DNA from: Halomonas sp. 25-S5
GTDB taxonomy: Bacteria > Pseudomonadota > Gammaproteobacteria > Pseudomonadales > Halomonadaceae
Reading direction: 5' to 3'
Assembly: GCF_029889845.1 (NCBI RefSeq)
Contig: NZ_JARANV010000001.1
Coordinates: 310,001-374,000, forward strand
Length of the DNA stretch: 64,000 bases
Part shown: piece by piece, positions 1-9,256 of the stretch
How the letters are laid out: each line of letters starts with the position of its first letter
How positions within the stretch are numbered: the first letter of the stretch is position 1
Program-made: the position numbers and the translations under genes
Notes under the pieces: generated by a model
Told to the model about the DNA's origin: nothing
The model's database searches: none
What the model saw: only the letters and a program-made list of their open reading frames with translations

Positions 1-573
1 GAGCGCCAGGCTCGTGCCCACCGCCACCCCGACCAGCAGCAAATGCTCGCCGACGGCGCTCAGGAACTGGCCGCTGCGGCCGCGGTACTCCTGCCACAGC
101 GCCAGGGGCTCGAGCCAGCGGGCGAGGCAGAGCCCCGCGCTGGCCACGGCGGGCAACACCAATGCCCAGCCGATAAGTCGCGACAGGTCCAGGCGACGGC
201 GCAGCTCGATCATGGCCAGCAGCTGCAGGAAGAGCACCACCCAGATGCCGGCGCCGATGCCCAGCCGGGCCTGGGCGCTGTCGACCAGGGTAACGGCCGA
301 CAGCGACAGCCAGGCCGGCAGGGCCGAGAGCATCAGCACCACCAGCGTGAGTGCCAGGGCGAGGCGGTGTCGGGCGGGGCGCCAGGCGAGCCCCGCCAGC
401 GCCAGCCAGGGCAGGCTCGTGGCCAGGGCGCCGCCCACCCCGATGACATCAAAGACCCGATAGCCGGTGCCGGGCACGATGCGGTTGGCCGCCAGGCTGA
501 CCGTGTCCAGTCCCAGCCAGGCCGCCAGGGCGACCAGCGAAAGCGTCAGCAGGACGACGTTGGGGCCGGGCAT
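1..573 (-). CDS. yehY: Osmoprotectant ABC transporter permease (YehY-like), partial
   Basis: This is the 5' part of a membrane-protein gene that runs off the left edge; about 190 residues are visible. The frame opens at ATG 573 (an in-frame TTG lies four codons upstream) and is open to base 1. The translation is dominated by hydrophobic helices, roughly residues 4-20, 45-65, 72-95 and 110-130, separated by short Arg-rich loops. That matches the long N-terminal membrane extension of YehY-type permeases rather than the short OpuCB type. The gene starts about 20 bases after the stop of the OsmF-like binding protein and on the same strand, so the two form one operon for import of glycine-betaine-like compounds. 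The family assignment rests on this context and the hydrophobic pattern, because the conserved permease loop lies outside the window. Confidence 0.7.
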   Translation of the reverse strand, partial: MPGPNVVLLTLSLVALAAWLGLDTVSLAANRIVPGTGYRVFDVIGVGGALATSLPWLALAGLAWRPARHRLALALTLVVLMLSALPAWLSLSAVTLVDSAQARLGIGAGIWVVLFLQLLAMIELRRRLDLSRLIGWALVLPAVASAGLCLARWLEPLALWQEYRGRSGQFLSAVGEHLLLVGVAVGTSLAL

Positions 574-592
574 GTCCGGGCGCAAGGCGGCC

Positions 593-1522
593 TCAGTCGT
601 CCAGGGTATCGAGGAAGTCGGCGGCGACCGCCGCGGGATCCCGGCCGTTCACCGCCACGTCACCATTGAGACGTTGCAGGGTCTCGAGGTCCAGGGCCTG
701 GAAGACCGGCTCGAGCAGCGACGCGATCTCGGGATAGGTCTCGAGCACGTCCTCGCGCACCACCGGAGTGGGCTGGTAGACCGGCTGCACCCCCAGGGTG
801 TCGTCCATGACCACCAGATCCAGGGCCTGCAAGCCCCCGTCGGTGCCGTAGGTCATGGCCGCATTGACGCCGCTGGTCTGCTGGGCCGCGGCGCGCATGG
901 TGGCCGCGGTATTGCCACCGGAGAGCACCAGCAGCTGCGCCTCGGAGAGCGTGAAACCGTAGGCCTCCTGGAAGGCCGGCAACGCTTGGGGCGACTCGAC
1001 GAACTCGGCGCTGGCGGCCAGCTTGAACGCCCCCCCGTCGTCGAGGTAGGCCGCCAGGTCCTCGAGGCTTGCCAGGTCATGCTCGCGGGCGAGCTCGCCG
1101 CGCACGCTGATCGCCCAGGTGTTGTTGGCCTCGGCCGGCGTCAGCCAGACCAGGCCGTTGGCCTCGCGATCCTTCTCGCGCACCGTCTCGAGGGCCTTGT
1201 CGGCATCGTTCCATACCGGGCTGTCGGCCATGTCGAAGAAGAAGGCACCGTTGCCGGTGTACTCGGGGTAGAGGTCGATCTCGCCGGCGATCAGCGCCTC
1301 GCGCACGATGCTGGTGCCGCCCAGCTGGAGGCGATCCTCGACCTCGATACCGCCCTGTTCGAGGCGCTGCAGGATCAGCTGCCCAAGCACCGAGCCTTCG
1401 GTATCGATCTTGGAGGAGACCACCACGGGATCCTGCGCCTGGGCCGAGAGGGCGATGAGGGTACCGGCGGCCAGCGCCGCGCCGCGAGACAGAGGGCTGG
1501 AAATCAGCGTACGAATCATCAT
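593..1522 (-). CDS. osmF: Osmoprotectant-binding periplasmic protein OsmF/YehZ
   Basis: This is a 309-residue substrate-binding protein of a glycine-betaine/choline type ABC importer, acting in the periplasm. I chose ATG 1522 (second ATG at 1519) over an upstream start at 1594 because it opens directly on a signal peptide (basic MMIRTLISS, hydrophobic core, cleavage after SAQAQA near residue 29) and has AAGGAA about 11 bases upstream. The mature part begins with the VVVSSKIDTEGSVLGQL stretch typical of OpuAC-domain proteins and keeps the family blocks LYPEYTGNGAFFF and ALDLVVMDD. The permease follows on the same strand. The DUF1853 gene is divergent, leaving an 87-base shared promoter region. 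Confidence 0.88.
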   Translation of the reverse strand: MMIRTLISSPLSRGAALAAGTLIALSAQAQDPVVVSSKIDTEGSVLGQLILQRLEQGGIEVEDRLQLGGTSIVREALIAGEIDLYPEYTGNGAFFFDMADSPVWNDADKALETVREKDREANGLVWLTPAEANNTWAISVRGELAREHDLASLEDLAAYLDDGGAFKLAASAEFVESPQALPAFQEAYGFTLSEAQLLVLSGGNTAATMRAAAQQTSGVNAAMTYGTDGGLQALDLVVMDDTLGVQPVYQPTPVVREDVLETYPEIASLLEPVFQALDLETLQRLNGDVAVNGRDPAAVAADFLDTLDD

Positions 1523-1609
1523 GTTCACCCGGTTCCTTGTGAATGTATGCTGAGTATAAGGCCTGTACAGCTTGGCTGTCAGACCCCCCATCAACGTCTG
1601 GACATCAGC

Positions 1610-2596
1610 ATGGCCCTATCCGCAAGCGGATGCCTCGAGCATTGCCACCACCCGCTGGTTCGCGACCTGGCGTGGATCCTGCTGGCCCCTGACCTGATCG
1701 CGATGCCCTGGCCGGGGCGTCCGTCGCGTGGCGAGCTGGGCCTCGCCGATGACGGCCAGCTGGCGGCCTGGCTCGATGCGCTGGAAGCAGCACCCGACGC
1801 CTTGGAGGCGCACCTGGCCCCGGCCCTCAAGGGGCGCATGGGGCTCTACCACGAGCGGCTCTGGCAGTTCCTGCTCGCGGAGGCGCCCGGCACCCGGCTG
1901 CTGGCCCACAACCTGCGCATCCATCAGGGCAAGCGCACCCTGGGCGAGCTGGACCTGCTCTACTCTCGACGCGACAACCCCAGGCCGGTGCACCTGGAGG
2001 TCACCATCAAGTTCTACCTGGGCCTGCCGCAGGGGCCGGGGTCGGCGAATAGCCAGGCCCGCTGGATCGGTCCGGGCGGGGCCGACAGCCTGGCCGCCAA
2101 GCGCGAGCACCTGCATCGCCACCAGCTCAGGCTCGCCAGCTCCCCCGAGGCTCGCGAGGCCCTGGCACCGCTGCTGTCGCCCCATTCGCCCCATTCGCCC
2201 CCTGGGCGGGAGAGGGCGGCGGCGCCCCTGACCGTGCGGCTGGCGATCCCCGGGGTGCTCTTCTACCCCTGGCATGCACCACTGCCAACCCCGCGGGAGG
2301 CCACCCCCGACCACCTGCAGGGGCGCTGGCTGTTCGCCCGGGAGTGGCAACGGCTGCGTGACGGCCTGCCCCGGGGTACCCGAGGCGCCTGGCTGCACAA
2401 GCCCCACTGGCTTGCCCTGCCCCGTCGCGACGCCCTGCAGTCGCTGCGCAACCTCGAGGCCCAACTGGCCCAGCACTTCAGCGAGCCGGCCGCCCCCGTC
2501 CAGTTGGCCCTGTGGCACCGCGACATGGGCTGGCGCCGGGTGGTTGTCGTCGCCGATGACTGGCCGCGGCAGATTCCGCTGCCGCCGCGATCATAA
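1610..2596 (+). CDS. DUF1853 family protein
   Basis: The predicted protein has 328 residues and belongs to the uncharacterised DUF1853 family of proteobacteria. The frame is open much further upstream, but ATG 1610 (MALSASGCLEHCHHPLVRDLAW) is the start that matches the family's usual N-terminus, HPLVRDLAW. Recognisable blocks are LGLYHERLWQFLL around residues 80-92, GELDLLY and HLEVTIKFYLG, which have the look of a PD-(D/E)XK nuclease core: an acidic residue, then ExK in LEVTIK. This nuclease resemblance is my inference from the motif pattern, not an established function. The gene converges on jetD with 30 bases between them. Confidence 0.75.
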   Translation: MALSASGCLEHCHHPLVRDLAWILLAPDLIAMPWPGRPSRGELGLADDGQLAAWLDALEAAPDALEAHLAPALKGRMGLYHERLWQFLLAEAPGTRLLAHNLRIHQGKRTLGELDLLYSRRDNPRPVHLEVTIKFYLGLPQGPGSANSQARWIGPGGADSLAAKREHLHRHQLRLASSPEAREALAPLLSPHSPHSPPGRERAAAPLTVRLAIPGVLFYPWHAPLPTPREATPDHLQGRWLFAREWQRLRDGLPRGTRGAWLHKPHWLALPRRDALQSLRNLEAQLAQHFSEPAAPVQLALWHRDMGWRRVVVVADDWPRQIPLPPRS

Positions 2597-2626
2597 GGCT
2601 CGCCGCCTCGAGAGGGAGGGCCAGGA

Positions 2627-3856
2627 TTAGCCGACACGCAGGTCGCCGAGCAGGATGTCAATCAGTTGCTCCTCATGAACCGCCCTGCCCCGTGCCTCCA
2701 GGACAGCGCACAGTTCGGGATCCCAGCGGGCCTCGAGCGGCCGTCCCGCCAAGGGCGTGCCGCCGAGATCCGCGTACCCCAGGAGCTCACCGGCCCCCAT
2801 CCGCCACGGCTGCATGCCGAAGCGCTCAAGCAAGGCGTTGGCGATGCTGATGCCCGCCCAGTCGAAATCGCCGTGATAGTGAAGCACGGCGCCGGCGGCC
2901 TCCAGCTGCTCCAGCAGGGTGAGCACGGCGGCGCCGGGCCGGCCCCAGGTGGCGACCAGCGGGGCGCAGTCGGCCCCTAGCCGCTCGGCGGCCTCGGCCA
3001 GCACGGCGGGATTCTCGCAGACGAAGACATCCCGCCCCGCACACTCCCACGCCGGGGGATGCCGCAGCAGTTGGCGCAGGGTCAGCCAGCTCGGCTCCGC
3101 CTGTTGGCAGTAACAGGACAGGGCCCTATCCAGAGACTGCCCGGGGCGCACGGGAAGCCGCAAGGTCAACACCGCGCTGGTGATATCACCGCCCATCAAC
3201 ACCCCGGCATGGGCCCAGATGCTGCGCTCATCGGGATCCACCCGGGCGACCCCGCCCCGCCAGTGACGCGCCAAGGCCCGACGCACCAGGGCGGCCACCG
3301 GCCTGCCGGCATCCAGGCCATGGGCATCGCCCAGGCACTCGGCCGCCAGGGCGCTCAGGCTCAGGCCCTGAACCGGCAGGCGCTCCAGCACGCCGAGTGC
3401 TTGTTCGAGAAGCCTCTGGCCCTGGGATTCATTGCCCCTCGCCAACCGCTTGAGCAGCCCGTTGGCCTGCAACGCCTCGAGCCACTCTCCCAGTCCGACG
3501 GCATCGGCCCGCCGGAGATAACCGGCGATGAGTGCGGCCCAACGACGACTTGCCTCCTCTCGACGAGCGCGATCATCGACCAGCGGCCCGTCCAACGTTT
3601 CCAGGGCGACGCGGAGATTCTCGGCCACCCTGGCGCGTGACAGCGCCTGGGACAGGACCTCCAGATCCACGCTCAGCGACTTGCCCTGGCGGGGAGATCG
3701 ACCGGTCAGGCGCTCCACGGCGGCCCGTTCGGCGTCGCTGACCCGGCTCAGGGAGAGCCGCCCGCCGCCATCACGCAGCAGCTTGCGCGCCAGCTTGTGG
3801 CGCAGGCGGACCAGTTCGGGGCCGCCCAGTAGACGCTGCAGGCGTTCAGGATCCAT
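2627..3856 (-). CDS. jetD: Wadjet protein JetD (DUF2399 / TIGR02679), Toprim-like nuclease subunit
   Basis: This 409-residue protein is the last gene of the Wadjet operon. Its C-terminal third has the DUF2399 signature: VCENPA with the conserved Glu at residue 281, then HYHGDFDWAG with the DxD pair at residues 330 and 332, the metal-binding pattern of a Toprim-like fold. In characterised Wadjet systems JetD is the nuclease that cleaves circular plasmid DNA after the SMC-like complex has extruded it. The N-terminal half is Arg/Leu-rich and helical. The start codon ATG shares its first base with the stop of jetC (TGATG), indicating translational coupling. Composition matches the neighbouring genes. 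All catalytic-looking residues are present, so the subunit appears functional. Confidence 0.9.
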   Translation of the reverse strand: MDPERLQRLLGGPELVRLRHKLARKLLRDGGGRLSLSRVSDAERAAVERLTGRSPRQGKSLSVDLEVLSQALSRARVAENLRVALETLDGPLVDDRARREEASRRWAALIAGYLRRADAVGLGEWLEALQANGLLKRLARGNESQGQRLLEQALGVLERLPVQGLSLSALAAECLGDAHGLDAGRPVAALVRRALARHWRGGVARVDPDERSIWAHAGVLMGGDITSAVLTLRLPVRPGQSLDRALSCYCQQAEPSWLTLRQLLRHPPAWECAGRDVFVCENPAVLAEAAERLGADCAPLVATWGRPGAAVLTLLEQLEAAGAVLHYHGDFDWAGISIANALLERFGMQPWRMGAGELLGYADLGGTPLAGRPLEARWDPELCAVLEARGRAVHEEQLIDILLGDLRVG

Positions 3857-6800
3857 CAGAACAGGCTGTCCATGCCGCCACCTGCTGTTTCATCAGCCGC
3901 CAGGGGAGCAGACTCGCGTGCCTGGGATACCGGCTCCTCGTCGCGCACCCGGCGGCGTCCATCCCACTGCCAGCGGGTGACGTGGACCGCCTCGACCCCC
4001 TCGCGACGCACCAGCTGGGCGATGGCCAGGCCCGGCACGTCCGGATAGCAGCCCCACTCGCGTTCCGAGGTCATGATGGCGTCCAGGTCGAACTGGGCCA
4101 GCAGCCCCATGCTCTTCGCCCGGGCGTCGTCATCGATGCCGGCGAAGACCTCGTCGAGCATCACCATTCGCGGTGCAAGGTAATGCGCGCTGCTGTAGTG
4201 GCTGGCCGCGGCGGCGAACAGCGGCAGGGTGATCACCAGCGCCCGCTCCCCGCCGGAGGCAGGTCCATAGGCCGGACGCCACTGGCCGTTCTGATGGCGG
4301 TCGACCACGAAGCGGTGCCAGAAGCGGTAGTCCAGGGCACGCTCGAGGATCTCCTGCAGGGCACCGCCCTCGTCGCTGGCCCGGGCCTCCTCGATGCGCC
4401 GGCGCAGGAAGTCACCCACCACCTCACGATCCTCGGGGGACCAGGCGTCCAGAGCCTGGCGGCGCAGCCGCTGGCAGACATCGGCCAGCCCCGCGGGGGC
4501 CGTCAGTCCGCCGGCGCTCTGCCCTTCACTCAGCGGCTCCCAGCGGATGCGCAGGCGCATGCCGGTGCTGGTGGGGCGACTCTCCAGCTCGCGGTTCATT
4601 CTCATGACATCGCGCTCGGTAGCGGTGATGCGCTCCTGAATATGGCTGGCCACCTCGTCGATCAGGTAGTTCTCCAGCAGCTCGCGCTCCCGGGCATTGA
4701 GCAGTGCCTGACGCTGGGTGATCTCCTCGCTCAGCTGACGCCCCAGGGCATCGGGGTCCTGGCGCCGCCCCTGGAAGACGATGCGCACCAGCAGCAGGTC
4801 GTCACGCGCCTCGGCCAGGCAATCGTGGCCGCCACGCGACAGGACGTCGGTGAGCAGCTTGATATGCTCGTGCAGCCTACCCTGGTGGGCATGCCAGCTG
4901 TCATCGTCGGCATTCAGGTGGTTTGTGGCCTGGGCGGCGGCCCGGGCCAGGCGCACGGCGGGATCCGGCGCCCAGGAGGCGGGCATCTCGCGCTCGACGA
5001 AGGCCTCGGGGGCGGCGACACGCAGCAGCCCCTCGTCCACCAGGGCGCGGAAGGCGTCGATGGCCTCGACACGTCGCCCGTCCAGCTCGGCCAGGCGTTG
5101 CTCGTCGTTGTCGACCTTCTCCTCGAAGCGCGCCACCTTGCCGAGCAGCTCGCTGTGGCGCTGTTCGAGCGCACGCTGCTCGTGGGTCAGCCGCTCGCGC
5201 TCCAGGCGAATCGCCTCCAGCTGGTGCTCCAGGGCCTGCACCTCGGCCCCCATGGACTCGCGCAGGGTATCCCGGCGCACCTCGGCTTCCCTGGCCTGCT
5301 CGGCGGCTTCGGCGTGCTCCCACGTCGCCTGTTGCAGCGCTTCCCGGGCGGCCTCGGTCTCCTCGTCCCGCTCGCCATGGCGTCGCCGCGCCTCGTCATT
5401 CGCCCTGAGCGCCTGGAACAGCTCGCCGATGGCCAGCCGGTAGTCGCCCAGGGCAGACTCGATCCGCCCCAGTGCCTCACGCTCGGCGGGCAGGCGCAGA
5501 TCCTCGGCGGCCTGGTAGAGCTCGCCGCGCAGCGCCTCCAGCGCCTCACGGGCACTATCCAGCGCCTCCCGGGCCCGCTCCAGGCGTTCGGCCTGCAGGT
5601 CCCGGGCACGGCGCGCCGCCGCCTCACCGGCATGGGCGTCGCGCAGCGCCCGGGCGGTGGGCCGCTGCCGCCACTCCTGCTCGGCCGCCGCCAGGCGCTC
5701 TGCCAGGGCCTCGAGCTCGGCGGCGATCTCAGCCCGCTGGCGGGCCAGCGCGGAGAGCTCCTCCTCGATGGCCGCCAGGCGCCGCTGTCGGGCGGCCTCC
5801 CGCGCCGCATGGCCGATATGCACCGCCGCCGGCTTGCCCCACTGGCCACGCAGCGGCCCCAGCCGCCAGTGGCCAGTCTCGCTTACCCAGGCGAAGGCCA
5901 CGGAGTCGCCTATCCCGATACTCGCCAACAGGCGCTCGACCACCTCACGGGCCACCGGCGGCTCGCCATGAAGGTCCGGGCAGAGCACGTTCGCCAGGCT
6001 GGTGCCCGGCGCCTCGGCCTCGGGCACCAGCAGGCTGTCCCAGGTCTCGGCCGCGAGCAATTGGCCGTCGGGCATCAGCCAGGCGTCCAGCAGGCCGGCG
6101 GCCTCCAGGGCCGCCTCCAGGCCGGCACGCGGCGCGTCGGCCAGCTCGGGCGCGAAGTCCACCAGTTGCCACAGCGGCGCGCCCGGCCGCCCCTCGCGCG
6201 CCGCCTCGCCCCGGGTGTAGGGCGCGGGCGGTGCGGACTCGCCACCGGCGTCCAGGCGAGCGCGCTCCTCCTCGAGTTCGTGGCGCGCCGTCTCGATGGT
6301 GTCGTGCGATTGCTGCAGGGTGAGGCGCTGCCGGCCCAGGCGTTCGCGCAGCGCATCCCGCGCCTTGGAGAGCCCCGCCTCGGCGGGATCAGCGTCGCCC
6401 AGGTGAGCGCACCAGCCCTCGAGCTCGGCCAGCAGCGCCTCCGTGTCCTCCGGTGCCAGCTCGGTCAGCCGTTCCAGGTGACGGCGCCATGCCGACTGCA
6501 GCGACTCGGCCGCCTCGGCCCGGGCCTCGGCGGCCTCCTGCAGATCGTCCTCGCGGTTGGCCAGGGTCTCCTCTTCGCGACGCGCCTCATGCTCGGCCTG
6601 GTGAAAGCGCCGCTCGGCCTGCTCCACCTCCGCGAGACGCCCCTGCAGGTGCTGGACGCCCGCCAGACGACGACGCTGCAGCTCACGCAGCGCCTGCTGC
6701 AGCGCCTCGCTATCGACAGCAGTGTGCGCCTCGAGCTCGCCGGCATGCCGGTGATGCTCGGCGGCAAGCCCGGCGGCCCCGGCCACCTCGGTACTCTCCG

Positions 6801-7974
6801 CACACCGCTGGCGCAGGGTCTCGGCGGATTCTTGCTGCGCCTGCTCGGCCTCCTGCAGACGGGCCTCGGCCCGCTCGCTATCGCGGCGCGCCCTTTCCCA
6901 CAGCGTCGCCTGCTTCTCGGCGTGCTGGGCGCGCTGACGGGCCTGCTCGTCGGCATTGGCAAGCGCCTCGGCGGAGCGCATGGCCTCGCTGGCCTCCAGG
7001 GTCCGCTGCCGTGCCGCGAGGTCCCGCAGCGTGCCCTCCTGGGCCTGCCGGGCCTCGGCGAGGGTGTCGCGTTCGGCCTCGGCGGCGTGAAGTTCCTGGC
7101 GATCCTTGCCCAGCTGCACGCGATTGCGCTCATGCTCGGCGTGGGCGCCGGTCAGGGTATCGGCGCGGCGACGCACGGCGATGCCGGCATAGTGGCGATA
7201 GTGCCCCAGGAAGGCCTCCACGGCGCGGGCGGTCTCCTCCAGGCCCTGAATCTCCTCGCGATAGGTGTCCAGGCTGCGGTAGGCCTCGGCGACCTCGCCG
7301 ATCAGGCCGCGACCCAGCGGCGGCAGGGCATCGCTGAGCGCCAGGGAGAGGCGGTTGGGATCGGGCTTCTTGGCCAGCTGCGGCTGGCGCAGCTGCAGCA
7401 GCAGGTCGAGCAGGGCGCCGTAGCGCTGCTCACCCAGGTGGAACAGCGCCTCGTCGATGGCACGCCGATAGTCGGCGGCGCGATCGAAGAGCTGTCCCTC
7501 GCTGCCCAGCGCCTGGATCAGCCGGTCGCGGCTGAGGCTACGCCCATTCTCGACCAGGAAGAGGTCGCGCCCGACGCGCTGCGGGGTGGTGAAGAACCAG
7601 GAACGCACGGGGCGCCCCGCCACCGCCTTGAGGCCGCAGCCCACCGTAAAGGTCTCGGGCCCCGCCTCGCCCTGGCGGCCGAACTCCAGCCAGGTATAGC
7701 CCAGCCGCTCCTGGTACTCGCCCACCAGCAGGTTCCACTCCATGCGCTTGGCGCTGTCGCCGTCGGGTTCCACCCGGGAGGGGATCAGCTGGCCATCGAG
7801 CAGGAACGGCAGGGTCAATGCCATCACCTTGGACTTGCCGGTGCCGTTGTTACCGCGCAGCAGCAGGCGGCCATCGTGGAAATGGAAGGTCTCCTCGTCG
7901 TAGTAGAAGATCTCCACCAGGCCACAGCGCAGGGGCTGCCAGCGCTGGCTGCGCGGTTCGGGAAGCTCACTCAT
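3856..7974 (-). CDS. jetC: Wadjet SMC-like ATPase JetC (TIGR02680)
   Basis: This 1372-residue SMC/MukB-like ATPase is the motor subunit of Wadjet. The N-terminal head carries a Walker A motif, GNNGTGKS, at residues 41-48. A very long Glu/Arg/Ala-rich coiled coil follows, from about residue 260 to 1060, interrupted near the middle by a hinge-like globular stretch around 590-720. The C-terminal head has the ABC signature SGGER at 1240-1244 and Walker B MVMLDE at 1270-1275 with the catalytic Glu. By analogy with described Wadjet complexes it would extrude plasmid DNA with the JetA and JetB accessory proteins and deliver it to JetD. Its ATG overlaps the end of jetB by 8 bases. The opposite strand is also open over most of its length, which is a GC artefact. 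Confidence 0.93.
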   Translation of the reverse strand: MSELPEPRSQRWQPLRCGLVEIFYYDEETFHFHDGRLLLRGNNGTGKSKVMALTLPFLLDGQLIPSRVEPDGDSAKRMEWNLLVGEYQERLGYTWLEFGRQGEAGPETFTVGCGLKAVAGRPVRSWFFTTPQRVGRDLFLVENGRSLSRDRLIQALGSEGQLFDRAADYRRAIDEALFHLGEQRYGALLDLLLQLRQPQLAKKPDPNRLSLALSDALPPLGRGLIGEVAEAYRSLDTYREEIQGLEETARAVEAFLGHYRHYAGIAVRRRADTLTGAHAEHERNRVQLGKDRQELHAAEAERDTLAEARQAQEGTLRDLAARQRTLEASEAMRSAEALANADEQARQRAQHAEKQATLWERARRDSERAEARLQEAEQAQQESAETLRQRCAESTEVAGAAGLAAEHHRHAGELEAHTAVDSEALQQALRELQRRRLAGVQHLQGRLAEVEQAERRFHQAEHEARREEETLANREDDLQEAAEARAEAAESLQSAWRRHLERLTELAPEDTEALLAELEGWCAHLGDADPAEAGLSKARDALRERLGRQRLTLQQSHDTIETARHELEEERARLDAGGESAPPAPYTRGEAAREGRPGAPLWQLVDFAPELADAPRAGLEAALEAAGLLDAWLMPDGQLLAAETWDSLLVPEAEAPGTSLANVLCPDLHGEPPVAREVVERLLASIGIGDSVAFAWVSETGHWRLGPLRGQWGKPAAVHIGHAAREAARQRRLAAIEEELSALARQRAEIAAELEALAERLAAAEQEWRQRPTARALRDAHAGEAAARRARDLQAERLERAREALDSAREALEALRGELYQAAEDLRLPAEREALGRIESALGDYRLAIGELFQALRANDEARRRHGERDEETEAAREALQQATWEHAEAAEQAREAEVRRDTLRESMGAEVQALEHQLEAIRLERERLTHEQRALEQRHSELLGKVARFEEKVDNDEQRLAELDGRRVEAIDAFRALVDEGLLRVAAPEAFVEREMPASWAPDPAVRLARAAAQATNHLNADDDSWHAHQGRLHEHIKLLTDVLSRGGHDCLAEARDDLLLVRIVFQGRRQDPDALGRQLSEEITQRQALLNARERELLENYLIDEVASHIQERITATERDVMRMNRELESRPTSTGMRLRIRWEPLSEGQSAGGLTAPAGLADVCQRLRRQALDAWSPEDREVVGDFLRRRIEEARASDEGGALQEILERALDYRFWHRFVVDRHQNGQWRPAYGPASGGERALVITLPLFAAAASHYSSAHYLAPRMVMLDEVFAGIDDDARAKSMGLLAQFDLDAIMTSEREWGCYPDVPGLAIAQLVRREGVEAVHVTRWQWDGRRRVRDEEPVSQARESAPLAADETAGGGMDSLF

Positions 7975-9256
7975 CGCTCAAGGGGTCCGCCAGGTCGGGT
8001 TGTCGGGTCGGTTGTCGCGTCGTTTGCCCGGAAAGTTGCTCGCCATCGTCGTCGGGCCTGGCCGCCGGCTGGACGCGGAAGCGCCCCAGGGCCGGCAGGG
8101 GCAGGATACGCTCCCCCCGGCGCGCCACCAGGCGCAGCGACGTCAGGCGCACCAGGGTCTGTCGGCATAGGCCATGCGCGGCGCCCGGCTCGCAGGCCGA
8201 CTTGCGCCAGTAGCGGCGATAGTCCTGCTGCCAGCCCCGGATCCAGGCTTCCGCCTCGTCCAGGCTGACGCCGTCGGGACCTACCGCGGCCAGCCGTTCG
8301 GCCATCAGCAGCGCCAGGTGCCCCTCGGTGCCTTCCGCCGGGATCTTCTCGTCGGTCAGCTCGCCGTCGGGATCGACCAGTGCCACCCCTTCGGCCCGCG
8401 CCTCGGGCACCAGGCCGGTGGCCTGTTGGAGGCGTCGCAGCATGACGCCGCGCTGGTTGGTCAGATAGGCCGCCTCGTCCTCGTCGAGCTCCTGCCAGTA
8501 GACCACGGGGTCATCCAGCAGGCGGCGCGCCAGTCGGTGGCGCAGCTCACGATTGCGACCCTCCGGGGTGTCGGGCACGAAGGTCTCGGCCAGGGCGTGC
8601 AGTCGCGCCTCCAGGTCGAGCTCGCTATCGGCGCCATTCAGGGCCACCAGCGAAGGCCCCCGCGCGGTGACCAGCAGGGCCGACAGCACGCGCCGGTCGA
8701 CGTCATAGAGGACGTCGCCCTCCAGGCCGCGGCGCAGGAACTGCTCTTCATCGCCGGCCACCCGCACCAGCACGCCCAGTTCCATCAGCAGACGCACCAC
8801 GACCACGAGATCGCGGCGCGCCTCCTGATGATCCAGGGTGAAGGCCAGGCCGCGTTCGGCGAGTGCCGGGTCGCTCACCGCCTGGCCCAGCCCCTCCCCC
8901 AACCGGCCCAGGGTGATCTGGGCATCGCCACGTTCGAGGTCGGCCAGCAGCAGGCAGAACAGCGCATAGCGCCGGCGGTTGAAGGTCTTGCGCTGGGTGC
9001 CGCGGCCGACCCGGGCCGGGCGGGTGGCATCGCGCCTGTCGGCGGGACGCTTGTGCAGGCGCACGAAGTCGCGCTCGCTCTGCAGGTGCCAGCCGGTCTC
9101 GCGGGCCAGCCAGTCGCGCAGCGATGCGGCATGGCGGCGCACCAGAGGAAAGGCCGAGTCGTCGGCACGAATCAGCGGCCTGGCCAGCAGCGCCCTCAGG
9201 GCACGGCGCTGCTCCTCCAGGCGCTGGCGCTCCAGGGTATCGCTCAGCTCGATCAT
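7967..9256 (-). CDS. jetB: Wadjet protein JetB (DUF2398 / TIGR02678)
   Basis: This 429-residue protein matches the DUF2398 family. Its N-terminus reads RRALRALLARPLIRADDSAFPLVRRHAASLRDWLARETGW, followed by RDFVRLHKRPAD and the RRRYALFCLLLADLER block, all characteristic of the family. It is predicted to be a winged-helix protein that takes the place of MukE/KITE subunits in the SMC complex; that role is known from the Wadjet systems studied, not from this sequence. It overlaps jetA by 4 bases (ATGA) and jetC by 8, so the four genes are one coupled operon. No truncation or frameshift is seen. Confidence 0.88.
   Translation of the reverse strand: MIELSDTLERQRLEEQRRALRALLARPLIRADDSAFPLVRRHAASLRDWLARETGWHLQSERDFVRLHKRPADRRDATRPARVGRGTQRKTFNRRRYALFCLLLADLERGDAQITLGRLGEGLGQAVSDPALAERGLAFTLDHQEARRDLVVVVRLLMELGVLVRVAGDEEQFLRRGLEGDVLYDVDRRVLSALLVTARGPSLVALNGADSELDLEARLHALAETFVPDTPEGRNRELRHRLARRLLDDPVVYWQELDEDEAAYLTNQRGVMLRRLQQATGLVPEARAEGVALVDPDGELTDEKIPAEGTEGHLALLMAERLAAVGPDGVSLDEAEAWIRGWQQDYRRYWRKSACEPGAAHGLCRQTLVRLTSLRLVARRGERILPLPALGRFRVQPAARPDDDGEQLSGQTTRQPTRQPDLADPLSDE

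Noticed and set aside
3982-8268. A 1428-codon open frame on the plus strand
   Set aside because: It is antisense to jetC and part of jetB, has repetitive Gly/Leu/Gln-rich composition with no recognisable domain, and arises from the third-position GC bias of the real genes.
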